Shown here: positions 8,041 to 14,581 of the stretch, in pieces
Position numbering within the stretch: position 1 is the first letter of the stretch
Layout: every line of letters begins with the position of its first letter
Source: JACCQS01 sp050999295
GTDB taxonomy: Bacteria; Actinomycetota; Actinomycetes; Mycobacteriales; Geodermatophilaceae
Direction of reading: 5' to 3'
Assembly: GCA_050999295.1 (NCBI GenBank)
Contig: JBPCPI010000032.1
Coordinates: 1 to 29,991, forward strand
Length of the DNA: 29,991 bases
Notes under the pieces: model-generated
Told to the model about the DNA's origin: nothing
The model's input: the letters and a program-made list of their open reading frames with translations, nothing else
The model's database searches: none
Made by a program: the position numbers and the translations under genes

Positions 8041-8412
8041 GTGAGTGGGGTGCGCGAACCTGCCGACGGGCAGGACATGAGATCGAGGCTGGCTATGAAC
8101 GTTTCGGCTGCGGAGTCCACGCAGGCAGGCGGGCCCAATGCCCGCTCGATGATGGATCCGGAGCGGCGCGCCGACGTGCTGCTGCGGCTGGCCAAGGCTG
8201 CCGGCCAAGTCCAGGGGGTTTCCCGGATGGTCAGCGCCGACCGGTACTGCGTCGATGTGCTCACCCAGATCGCGGCCGCGCAGAAGGCCCTGGATGGCGC
8301 CGCCCGCGTGATCACCAGCAACTACCTGGAGCGCTGCGCCACCGACGCCATCGCGAATGGAGATCCGCTCATCTACGACGAGCTGATGAAAGTCATCGAT
8401 CGCCGCCGCTGA
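8041..8412 (+). CDS. CsoR/RcnR-family regulator lacking the copper histidine (C-Y-C)
   Basis: 123 residues from a GTG preceded by GGAGGAGG. A 37-residue non-conserved N-terminal extension precedes the DUF156 helical domain. The two conserved cysteines are present with CsoR spacing (C70 in RYCVDV, C99 in YLERC), but the position of the copper-ligand His holds Y95. CsoR-family proteins with two cysteines and no His include persulfide sensors of the CstR type, so a sulfur or redox signal is a reasonable alternative to copper. It is divergent from the microprotein-flavoprotein operon and has matching palindromes in the shared promoter. An internal ATG at 8149 lacks a ribosome site, so the longer start is preferred. 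Confidence 0.85.
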   Translation: MSGVREPADGQDMRSRLAMNVSAAESTQAGGPNARSMMDPERRADVLLRLAKAAGQVQGVSRMVSADRYCVDVLTQIAAAQKALDGAARVITSNYLERCATDAIANGDPLIYDELMKVIDRRR

Positions 8413-8420
8413 GACGGCGG
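8403..8420 (+). terminator. Small stem-loop over the stop codon of the CsoR-like gene
   Basis: CCGCCG / CGGCGG form a 6-bp stem around a 6-base loop that contains the TGA stop. There is no T-run after it, so it is a weak terminator candidate. Confidence 0.3.
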
Positions 8421-8538
8421 ATTCACCACACCCGAGGACAGCATCGCCCACCGGACAACCTGAAACCCTAGGAGCACCACTCTCATGCCTCGCCTTCCCT
8501 TCTGAACGGGCGCCATCGAGGCCTGCATTCGGTGGCTA

Positions 8539-8561
8539 GGCAGCAAAGTTGGCAGCAAAGT
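8539..8561. repeat. Tandem GGCAGCAAAGT repeat next to tRNA-Ala
   Basis: GGCAGCAAAGT occurs twice, at 8539-8549 and 8551-8561, with a 12-base period. It lies in the roughly 200-base non-coding strip between the CsoR-like gene and the tRNA-Ala 3' end. I see no gene in this strip (8413-8618). Repeats like this are often left beside tRNA attachment sites, but no integrase is visible here. Confidence 0.5.
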
Positions 8562-8618
8562 CGCAACTTGTCGCTGGCGGGAGAATCCAAGAAGGACAAA
8601 AGGCCAGGTCAGATGGGG

Positions 8619-8691
8619 TGGAGACGAAGGGACTCGAACCCTCAACCCCCGCCTTGCAAAGGCGGTGCGCTACCAATTGCGCCACGTCCCC
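8619..8691 (-). tRNA. tRNA-Ala (anticodon TGC)
   Basis: A complete 73-nt cloverleaf on the minus strand. The acceptor stem GGGGACG pairs with CGTCTCC (one G-U) and the discriminator base is A. The anticodon arm is CCGCC-TTTGCAA-GGCGG with TGC, and the T arm carries TTCGAGT. The 3' CCA is not encoded (the template continues CCC). It follows tRNA-Ile and the DLW-39 gene, the usual actinobacterial order. Its 3' end faces the metal-stress block and could be an integration site. Confidence 0.97.
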
Positions 8692-8718
8692 GCAGCCGCC
8701 CATGACACCGGGCGGCGC

Positions 8719-8745
8719 GAGCTGAACTACCGTGAGCTGAACTAC
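8719..8745. repeat. Short direct repeat GAGCTGAACTAC
   Basis: Two exact 12-base copies (8719-8730 and 8734-8745) have a 15-base period and lie between tRNA-Ala and the DLW-39 gene. The second copy includes the DLW-39 stop codon. No function is evident. Confidence 0.6.
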
Positions 8746-8897
8746 AGGTTGGTTCGGGCGTTACCGACGTCCGGCGGACGGGTCCCTCCGGTAGCAGTCG
8801 CTTCGTGCCAGAGGTCAGCCTCTTGAGACGCGGCGGCCTTCTTGCGGAAGGCCACGAAACCTCCGATGGCGGCGGCTACGAGCAACAGCTTCTTCAT
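8742..8897 (-). CDS. DLW-39 family microprotein
   Basis: 51 residues starting MKKLLLVAAAIGGFVAFRKK. A short hydrophobic N-terminal helix is followed by basic residues, then ADLWHEAT, which contains the DLW signature that names this actinobacterial family. The family is typically encoded beside tRNA-Ile/tRNA-Ala downstream of gyrA and the DUF3566 gene, exactly as here, where it lies between the two tRNAs. The ATG at 8897 is preferred over an upstream in-frame codon at 8939 because family members begin at MKK and a GAGAGGAG ribosome site lies about 11 bases upstream. The C-terminal tail after residue 34 is low complexity. The molecular role is unknown. Confidence 0.8.
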   Translation of the reverse strand: MKKLLLVAAAIGGFVAFRKKAAASQEADLWHEATATGGTRPPDVGNARTNL

Positions 8898-8997
8898 AGC
8901 GAACTCAACTCCTCTCGGCGCCGTTGTCGGCGCGGTCAACGCCGCCGCGCCGGAGCGTGGACGGCGATCTGCTACGGCTGGATCCGGGTCGCCGTTG

Positions 8998-9071
8998 TGG
9001 GCCTGGGAGGACTTGAACCTCCGACCTCATCCTTATCAGGGATGCGCTCTAACCGCCTGAGCTACAGGCCC
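8998..9071 (-). tRNA. tRNA-Ile (anticodon GAT)
   Basis: A complete 74-nt cloverleaf on the minus strand. The acceptor GGGCCTG pairs perfectly with CAGGCCC and the discriminator is A. The anticodon arm is CATCC-CTGATAA-GGATG with GAT, and the T arm is GGAGG-TTCAAGT-CCTCC. CCA is not encoded (CAA follows). It lies downstream of the DUF3566 gene and upstream of DLW-39 and tRNA-Ala. Confidence 0.98.
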
Positions 9072-9178
9072 GGATCGCGGCTCGCCAGGGTACCCCCACG
9101 CCGTACGCCCTAGCCGTCCGGTTCACGGCGGCGTCGCGACGGGGCGAACCAGCCCGCATCGGAGGTGGATCGGTACGG

Positions 9179-9895
9179 CTATTCGCGCTCGGTGAGGGTG
9201 ACTTCCAGGCCACCGACCAGGTCGGCGGAGAGGTTGTAGATATAGGTCGCCATCGTGGCCAGTGCCGTGAACAGCACGATGTTGATGGCGCCGATCAGCG
9301 CCGCTCCGCCGAAGACCAGACCAGGGGTGATCAGTTCGGTCGCAGCGCCTTCCTCGCCGCCCAACGAACCCACCGTCTCGTTGATCGCATCGAAGACGTT
9401 GAGGCCGGACAGGACGCCGTACAGGATCCCGACTGCGACCATCCACACGAAGAACATGACGATCGAGAGGACCAACGAGATCTTCATCGCCGACCAAGTG
9501 TCGATGTGCCGCAGTTGCAGGCGCGCCTTGCGTGGCCCGCGGGCGCCCTTCTGCGCGGACCGGGCATTCTTGTTCCCGGGAGAGGCCGACGACTGCTGCC
9601 CCGCCATGGATGCCTGCGTCATTCCGGTTCCTCGAGTCGTGCCGGTGCCGGGGGGCGGCACGGAGGGACTGCGGGACGGCGGTGGGCTCCACGGCCGGTT
9701 GGCCGCATCCGTACGAGCCGCTGCCCGCTGGTTGCCGGCTATGCCGCGGTTGGCCGGGATCGCCGAGGACGGGATCGCCGAGGTATTGGGACTGGAGGAC
9801 CTCGGCGCGTACCCGCTCGCGGGCTGACCGCCCTGGTTCGACGCGCCTGACCCGCCTCCCCCGACGCGCGGGATCGACTGCGTGTGGTCGCTCAC
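9179..9895 (-). CDS. DUF3566 transmembrane protein
   Basis: About 238 residues. The N-terminal half is low complexity, rich in Gly, Ser, Pro and Ala. The conserved DUF3566 domain (roughly the last 120 residues) begins ARLQLRHIDTWSAMKISLVL, contains two membrane helices and ends near ADLVGGLEVTLTERE. The family is normally immediately downstream of gyrA in actinobacteria and its function is not established. The GTG at 9895 has GGGAGG about 9 bases upstream. An ATG at 9904 directly abuts that ribosome site and an ATG at 10054 would overlap the divergent gene, so both are less likely. Here about 7.5 kb of unrelated genes separate it from gyrA. Confidence 0.9.
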   Translation of the reverse strand: MSDHTQSIPRVGGGGSGASNQGGQPASGYAPRSSSPNTSAIPSSAIPANRGIAGNQRAAARTDAANRPWSPPPSRSPSVPPPGTGTTRGTGMTQASMAGQQSSASPGNKNARSAQKGARGPRKARLQLRHIDTWSAMKISLVLSIVMFFVWMVAVGILYGVLSGLNVFDAINETVGSLGGEEGAATELITPGLVFGGAALIGAINIVLFTALATMATYIYNLSADLVGGLEVTLTERE

Positions 9896-10063
9896 GCGGG
9901 ACATCCTCCCACGTCGGACACCGCGGATGCGTCCCGTCCGCTCGGAAGCCTCGTGCCGGGGCCGTAGGAGTCTGCTGGGTCGGTGCCTGTCGGCTGCGGC
10001 AGGCCTTGCCTTGGTACGGAGGCCCGCCTTGCCGCCACCAGTCGCGCCAGACATGCTGAGGTC

Positions 10064-10495
10064 GTGGCAGCCGAATCAGCCGACCCCGTACGCCTGATCC
10101 CGTACGGCGCAGCGACCTTGCGGGTGCTCGCCGAGACCCAGGGGCTGGCGATCGCAGAGCTGGACGTGCCGGCCGGCTTCCTCTCCCCGCCACCCGCGAT
10201 CCACAACGGCTTCGACGAGGCGATCTACGTCGTGACCGGCCAGCTCACGGTCGTCCGCGGTCATGATCACGCGCGGACGGTTAGCGCCGGTGGGCTGTTC
10301 GCGATCCCTCGAGGCACCCGACATGCCTTCGCCAACGAGACCGACCAGCCCGCCCTGGTCCTGGGCATGTGGAGCCCCGGCAGCGCGCTGAGATTCATCT
10401 CCGACATCGGTGCTGCCCTGCCGGCCAGCGGCTATCCCGATCTAGCGGTGCTCGGTGATGTCTATCGGCGCCACCACAGTGAACTCGCCGTCTAG
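10064..10495 (+). CDS. Single-domain cupin protein
   Basis: About 143 residues from a GTG at 10064. It has cupin motif 1 (PPAIHNGFDEAIYVVTG) with His and Glu metal-ligand candidates, and motif 2 (GGLFAIPRGTRHAFAN) with the conserved His. Such proteins bind a divalent metal and small molecules. The specific reaction is unknown. Only 8 bases separate it from the next gene, so it is probably co-transcribed with the aldolase-like enzyme. The start is uncertain: an in-frame codon at 9983 exists, but conserved sequence begins near RLIPYG, and only a weak CTGAGG precedes 10064. Confidence 0.75.
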   Translation: MAAESADPVRLIPYGAATLRVLAETQGLAIAELDVPAGFLSPPPAIHNGFDEAIYVVTGQLTVVRGHDHARTVSAGGLFAIPRGTRHAFANETDQPALVLGMWSPGSALRFISDIGAALPASGYPDLAVLGDVYRRHHSELAV

Positions 10496-10503
10496 GGACG
10501 AGC

Positions 10504-11502
10504 GTGGACATCTACGGACTACAGACGCCCGCTCTGGTCGTCGAGCGCACGCTGCTGCAGGCGAATCTGGACACGATGACGCGGGCGCTGCCGCGCGATC
10601 GATTGCGGCCACACATCAAGGCGCACAAGACCACTGAGTTGGCCCGGGCCCAGGCAGTCAACGGCCACCACAACTTCACCTGCGCCACGATCCGCGAGAT
10701 GGAGGGCATGGCCCGGGCCGGGCTCGGCACCGATCTGCTGCTGGCCAACGAGGTCCTCGATGCCCGGCGTCTCGGCGTGCTGGCCGCTGCGGGTGCGCGG
10801 GTCACGGTCGCCGTCGACTCACCGGAAACCGTTGCGGCCGCCGCGGATGGTGGCGTCGAAGAGGTCCTGGTCGACGTCAGCATCGGCCTGCCGCGCTGCG
10901 GCTGCCCGCCGGCCGAGGCCGGGCGGATCGCCGACCTGGCCCGCAGCAGAGGGCTCACCGTCCGCGGGGTGATGGGCTACGAGGGCCACCTGATGATGGT
11001 CGCGCCGGAGTCGGAGAAGGCCCGGCTGACCGAGGAGGCGATGGCCCTGCTGTTGGCGGCGGCCGATGACGTCGGAGGTGAGGTGATCAGTGCCGGCGGG
11101 ACCGGGACGTACGCGATCAACACCTGGGCCACCGAGATCCAGGCCGGCTCATACGCGCTGATGGACACCGCGTACGCCACGCTGGGTTTCCCGTTCGAGC
11201 ACGCCCTGAGCGTGCTGGCCACGGTCGTGTCGGTGAGTACGGGCTGGGCGGTGGCTGACGTCGGGCTCAAGTCCCTCGGGATGGACCACGGCAACCCGAC
11301 CATTCCAGGTGCCGCAGTGTGGTTCTGCAGTGACGAGCACACTACCTTCGCCCCGGAGGAAGGTCCCGCGGTCAAGGTCGGCGACCGGGTACGGGTGCTG
11401 CCGGCCCACATCGACCCGACCGTGGCCATGCACGAGGCGATGCATCTGGTCGACGGCGAGAACGTCCTCGACCGTTGGGCCGTCGACCTCCGCGGCTGGT
11501 AG
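10504..11502 (+). CDS. PLP-dependent D-threonine aldolase / D-serine dehydratase-like enzyme
   Basis: 332 residues of the fold-type III alanine-racemase-like family. The N-terminal RPHIKAHKT motif carries the predicted Schiff-base lysine (K39). Near the C-terminus AHIDPT gives the H302-x-D304 metal pair expected in D-threonine aldolases, which need PLP and a divalent metal. Known relatives cleave D-threonine or other D-beta-hydroxy amino acids, or dehydrate D-serine. Substrate choice cannot be read here. The GTG start follows AGGGACG. A strong hairpin lies after the stop. Pairing with a cupin gene suggests a small catabolic unit. Confidence 0.85.
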   Translation: MDIYGLQTPALVVERTLLQANLDTMTRALPRDRLRPHIKAHKTTELARAQAVNGHHNFTCATIREMEGMARAGLGTDLLLANEVLDARRLGVLAAAGARVTVAVDSPETVAAAADGGVEEVLVDVSIGLPRCGCPPAEAGRIADLARSRGLTVRGVMGYEGHLMMVAPESEKARLTEEAMALLLAAADDVGGEVISAGGTGTYAINTWATEIQAGSYALMDTAYATLGFPFEHALSVLATVVSVSTGWAVADVGLKSLGMDHGNPTIPGAAVWFCSDEHTTFAPEEGPAVKVGDRVRVLPAHIDPTVAMHEAMHLVDGENVLDRWAVDLRGW

Positions 11503-11553
11503 CGAAGCAGCCTACGTCTCACCCCCGGCTCAGGTCATCCGCGCGCCCGGGCG

Positions 11554-11579
11554 CTGGCGGTTTGCTGGCAAACCGCCAG
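11554..11579. terminator. Strong bidirectional hairpin terminator
   Basis: CTGGCGGTTTG and CAAACCGCCAG form a perfect 11-bp stem with a CTGG loop. It lies in the 90-base space between two convergent genes (the aldolase-like enzyme and the SnoaL-like protein). T/A pairs at the top of the stem and the convergent position support bidirectional termination. Confidence 0.7.
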
Positions 11580-11592
11580 GTGGGTCGCCGGA

Positions 11593-11994
11593 CTAGTCGG
11601 TCGCGTCGGGCAGCTGGGTCTGCTGATAGAGGGCCAGCCGCCAGTCGTCGCCCTCGCGTACGTACACACTGGACATCGCCCCGACGAAGACCGGCTCCTC
11701 CTCCTCGCCGTAGGCGGTGCCGACATAGACAAGGCTCGCGCTGTCGCTCCCGGTACGGACGAGGCGGACATCGCTGATGTCGTACTTCCGCCACGGAGGG
11801 GACTGGCCGAGCGCCTCGACGACCGCGTCCCGGTCCATGACAGCGCCGTTGGCCAGGACCATCAGGGCGTCGTCGGTCATGAGCGGTCCGTAGAAGGTGT
11901 CGCCGGTGCTGTCACACACGGAGTCCCAGCCACACCTGCCTTTGCCTATCTGATGCGCGGACACGCCGAGCGGGGGACCGGCGTGGCGCGGCAC
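11593..11994 (-). CDS. SnoaL-like / DUF4440 family protein, uncertain N-terminus
   Basis: The conserved part begins near GWDSVCDSTGDTFYGPL and continues through MTDDALMVLANGAVMDR and PPWRKYDISDVRLV to the closing DDWRLALYQQTQL, a typical NTF2/SnoaL-like cone fold of small enzymes or binding proteins. The first helix seen in relatives is missing or replaced. The in-frame GTG codons at 11994 and 11964 both lie inside a large inverted repeat and neither has a ribosome site. The true start may lie further in, or the N-terminus may have been lost. It is downstream of the HxlR gene on the same strand, separated by 23 bases. Function unknown. Confidence 0.6.
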   Translation of the reverse strand: MPRHAGPPLGVSAHQIGKGRCGWDSVCDSTGDTFYGPLMTDDALMVLANGAVMDRDAVVEALGQSPPWRKYDISDVRLVRTGSDSASLVYVGTAYGEEEEPVFVGAMSSVYVREGDDWRLALYQQTQLPDATD

Positions 11995-12007
11995 CAGGTA
12001 GGCAAAG
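11940..12007. repeat. Long imperfect inverted repeat at the SnoaL gene start
   Basis: CTTTGCCTATCTGATGC (11940-11956) pairs with GCACCAGGTAGGCAAAG (11991-12007), with one mismatch and one G-U. A second inner stem, ACGCC / GGCGT (11963-11967 / 11980-11984), lies inside it. It begins about 10 bases after the HxlR stop and could end that transcript, or it could be a small palindromic insertion that displaced the start of the SnoaL-like gene. Confidence 0.6.
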
Positions 12008-12017
12008 CTGAGAGTTG

Positions 12018-12494
12018 CTAGGGACCGAGGCGAGTGGCGCCGGGGCCCGGTCGGGGCTCGACCTGGCGTACGGCGTCGATGTCGTGCCCGGCCTCGCAGC
12101 GCAGCACCGCGTGCACCTGGCTCTCGCAGGCCGCATGCACCGTACGAAGCGGCGGGCCGCTCGGATCCGCGAGATAGCGATCACCCCAGTCGCGCACGGC
12201 CACCAGCACGGGGTAGAGGTCGAAGCCCTTCTCGGTCAGCCGGTACTCGTGTCGCAGCCGGGCGCCCGGTTCGCGATAGGGCTTTTGGCGCAGGATCCCG
12301 TGCTCGATCAGGCTGGCCAGGCGGTTGGTGAGCACTTGGCGGGGGATCCCGGTGCGCTCGCGCATATCCTCGAAACGCCGTACGCCGCTGAAGACCTCAC
12401 GGAGCACGACGAACGTCCACCTCTCGCCCAGGATCTCCATCGCCCGACCGACGGTGCAGTTGTCGATCGACCAATTCAGAGCCTCGGCGCGCAT
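12018..12494 (-). CDS. HxlR-family transcriptional regulator
   Basis: 158 residues. The N-terminal Cys13 in NCTVGRAMEILGERWTFVVL and the winged-helix run through FEDMRERTGIPRQVLTNRLA and HEYRLTEKGFDLYPVL define the HxlR (DUF24) group. Many members sense electrophiles or aldehydes through that cysteine. A C-terminal extension (about 110-158) contains further Cys residues (AACESQVHAVLRCEAGHD) that could bind metal or act in redox sensing. It is divergent from the thioesterase gene at 12623, whose promoter it may control, and lies directly upstream of the SnoaL-like gene. Confidence 0.88.
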   Translation of the reverse strand: MRAEALNWSIDNCTVGRAMEILGERWTFVVLREVFSGVRRFEDMRERTGIPRQVLTNRLASLIEHGILRQKPYREPGARLRHEYRLTEKGFDLYPVLVAVRDWGDRYLADPSGPPLRTVHAACESQVHAVLRCEAGHDIDAVRQVEPRPGPGATRLGP

Positions 12495-12549
12495 GGACCC
12501 ATGCTAGATCTCTTTGACAGACTCAGCTAGGTCGTGTCACGCTGCATCC

Positions 12550-12618
12550 ATGGATGAGACTCAGGTGGTAACTCGCAGCCGGACGTTCACGTGGTCGGAT
12601 CCGGCGCTGATCGCATAG
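12550..12618 (+). other. Out-of-frame N-terminal remnant of the PaaI-type thioesterase
   Basis: ATG at 12550 opens MDETQVVTRSRTFTWSDPAL and stops at TAG 12616-12618. The TRSRTFTWSDPA pattern is what PaaI-type thioesterases of this group carry just before their GLEMLRAM segment. That segment continues here in a different reading phase from 12623. A one-base indel near 12600-12618 would explain it. Confidence 0.6.
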
Positions 12619-12622
12619 CCAG

Positions 12623-13093
12623 GTGGGCGGTCGCACCGGGCTGGAGATGCTCCGCGCCATGATCTCCGGCGAGCTTCCGCCGCCACCGGTCCTGCACATG
12701 CTCGGGATGGACAGCATGGAGGCAGACGAAGGCCGGGTCACGGTTTTCATGACCCCGCAGGAGTTTCACTACAACCCGCTGGGCACGGTCCACGGCGGGG
12801 TCCTTGCGACGCTGCTGGACACTGCGGCTGGATGCTCGGTGCACAGCAGCCTTCCGGCCGGCGTCGGCTACACATCGCTGGACCTGACCACGAAGTTCCT
12901 CCGCCCGGTCACGGTTGATTCCGGAGTCCTTCGCTGCGAGGGGTCGGTCATCTCGCGCGGGCGGACGATCGCGCTGGCCGAGGCGCGCCTCACCGACGCG
13001 AGCGGACGGCTCGTCGCGCACGCAACCTCATCCTGCCTCCTTTTCGGAACCGCGGAACTCCTCGGACCTAGGCCTGCATCAGCGCGACCGTGA
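12623..13093 (+). CDS. PaaI-family hotdog-fold thioesterase (N-terminus frameshifted)
   Basis: 156 residues from a GTG at 12623. The hotdog core is intact: HYNPLGTVHGGVLATLLDTA contains the active-site HGG region (57-59) and D66. YTSLDLTTKFLRPV and the closing HATSSCLLFG strand are also present. Family members hydrolyse aromatic or acyl-CoA thioesters in the cytoplasm. No good ribosome site precedes the GTG. The natural N-terminus appears to lie upstream in another phase (12550-12618), so the gene may be damaged or expressed as a shortened form. The last 26 bases overlap the convergent DUF1772 gene. Confidence 0.75.
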   Translation: MGGRTGLEMLRAMISGELPPPPVLHMLGMDSMEADEGRVTVFMTPQEFHYNPLGTVHGGVLATLLDTAAGCSVHSSLPAGVGYTSLDLTTKFLRPVTVDSGVLRCEGSVISRGRTIALAEARLTDASGRLVAHATSSCLLFGTAELLGPRPASARP

Positions 13094-13550
13094 ATAGACC
13101 CGCGGCGCCGAGCGAGGCCAGAGTCCGTACGTGATTCCACGCTGTCCAGGACGAGAGGTATCTGGTCCAGAAGCTGGCCGCGTTCGGGTCGGCTGGGTCC
13201 AGTTGCGCCATCGCTTCGTTCATCGGCACGTTCGCAGCGATCGTGACAACGAGGGCGCCGAGGATGTACGAGGCTGATCCGGCGAGAACCCAACCGAAGC
13301 CGGGCTCACCCCAGTTGACCATCGCCCAGGCGGCCAGACCGAGGCACACCAACGCGGTGCCGAACCCGGCCGCCATGAACAGTGGGCGCACGGCCGTACG
13401 GTTGATCGATTGCATGGCGGCCATCCCCTGCGCCGCCGGCAACCGGGCCAGCCCCGCCATCACGAAGCTGGAGAAGGCGAAGAACACCCCGGCCACCAGC
13501 CCGGTACCGAGCGCAACCGCAAGTGTCGCTCCCTGCACGAGCGCACGCAT
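13068..13550 (-). CDS. DUF1772 family membrane protein
   Basis: 160 residues with four predicted membrane helices. It begins MRALVQGATLAVALGTGLVA, has the FFAFSSFVMAGLARLP motif and the INRTAV...PLF segment, and ends with the WTAWNHVRTLASL motif of DUF1772. Fungal relatives include anthrone oxygenase proteins, but the bacterial role is not established. The start lies 31 bases after the stop of the NmrA-like gene, so the two form an operon divergent from the AraC regulator. Conserved residues appear intact although its operon partner is broken. Confidence 0.85.
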   Translation of the reverse strand: MRALVQGATLAVALGTGLVAGVFFAFSSFVMAGLARLPAAQGMAAMQSINRTAVRPLFMAAGFGTALVCLGLAAWAMVNWGEPGFGWVLAGSASYILGALVVTIAANVPMNEAMAQLDPADPNAASFWTRYLSSWTAWNHVRTLASLGAAGLFTVALMQA

Positions 13551-13581
13551 CAGTCCGCCAACCAGAGTCGGGCCCCGATAC

Positions 13582-14443
13582 TCAGCTGCGGCCGGCCAAT
13601 TCGCTGGCCCAGACGCCGGTCGCCGCAGCGTCCCGGGCGTAGTCGCGAAAATCCCGAGGTTCGCGGCCCAGAGCGCGCTGAACTCCGTCGGTCAGCTGTG
13701 CGTTGCGCCCGTCCAGCACCTCGGTGAACAGGTAGGCCAACAGGCGTACGAGGTCCGCCGGTTCGCCGGCCTCGGCCAGTCCGGCGGTGAACTGCTCGAT
13801 CGAGATGGGTAGGTAGGAGATGTCTCGGCCCGAGGCCTGCGCGATCTCGCCGACGGCCTGGCCGAAAGTGAGTAGTCGCGGGCCGGTCAGCTCGTACACC
13901 TGACCCAGGTGCCCGTCCTCGGTCAGCGCCGCGACCGCGACATCAGCGATGTCATCAGCATCGACGAACGGCTCCTGAACGGCGTCCACCGGGAGCGCGA
14001 CCTCGCCGGCCAGCACCGGGCCGAGGGCGAAGCTCTCGCTGAAATTCTGGTTGAACCAGCTGCACCGTACGACCGTCCAGTCGGCGCCGGACGCTTGCAG
14101 AGCTTGTTCCGCGCGTGACGCCTCCTCCTCGCCGCGGCCGGACAACAGCACGAGCCGGCCGGTGCCGACGTTGAGGGCCGCCTCGGCGAACGCGGCAATC
14201 GCCTCGGGGCGTTGGGTACGCCGAGATCCGGGAAGTAGGAGACGTAGGCCGCCGAGGTCCCTGCCAGCGCGGGTCGCCAGGTCGCGCGGTCGTCCAGTCG
14301 AAGGGCGGCTGGCCAGAACGCGATCCGCTCCGGACGGGCACACCCCTTCCCCGCAATCGCTGCGCCACCCGCCGACCGGTCTTCCCACGTGCGCCGCCGG
14401 TAACCAGGATCGGGTCCTGGGTGGCGCCTGATCGAATGCTCAT
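13582..14443 (-). pseudogene. NmrA-like NAD(P)-binding oxidoreductase, two frameshifts
   Basis: The gene starts at ATG 14443 (AAGGA 6 bases upstream) with the Rossmann motif ILVTGGARGKTGRRVAQRL, read in one phase as far as QPPFDW (about 14294). The next roughly 29 codons fit the family only in a second phase (RATWRPALAGTSAAYVSYFP). From about 14205 the sequence continues in a third phase (EAIAAFAEAALNVGTGRLVL) to the end (GREPRDFRDYARDAAATGVW). Each junction is explained by loss of one G: after TGG at 14294 and in CCCCGAGG at about 14205. Relatives are about 280-residue SDR-type NAD(P)H-binding proteins. As sequenced, the gene cannot make a full product. Confidence 0.82.
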
Positions 14444-14581
14444 GACTGTCCTTCCGAAGTAGTGAGTGCAGTACGTCCAGCCTCGGCGTCGAACCCAGGC
14501 TTTGCTATGGCTGTTGATCGCGCTCTTATGCTTGTTCGTCCAGATCAGCCGGTGTCCTGGGTTTTCGGAGATACTTGGTCG

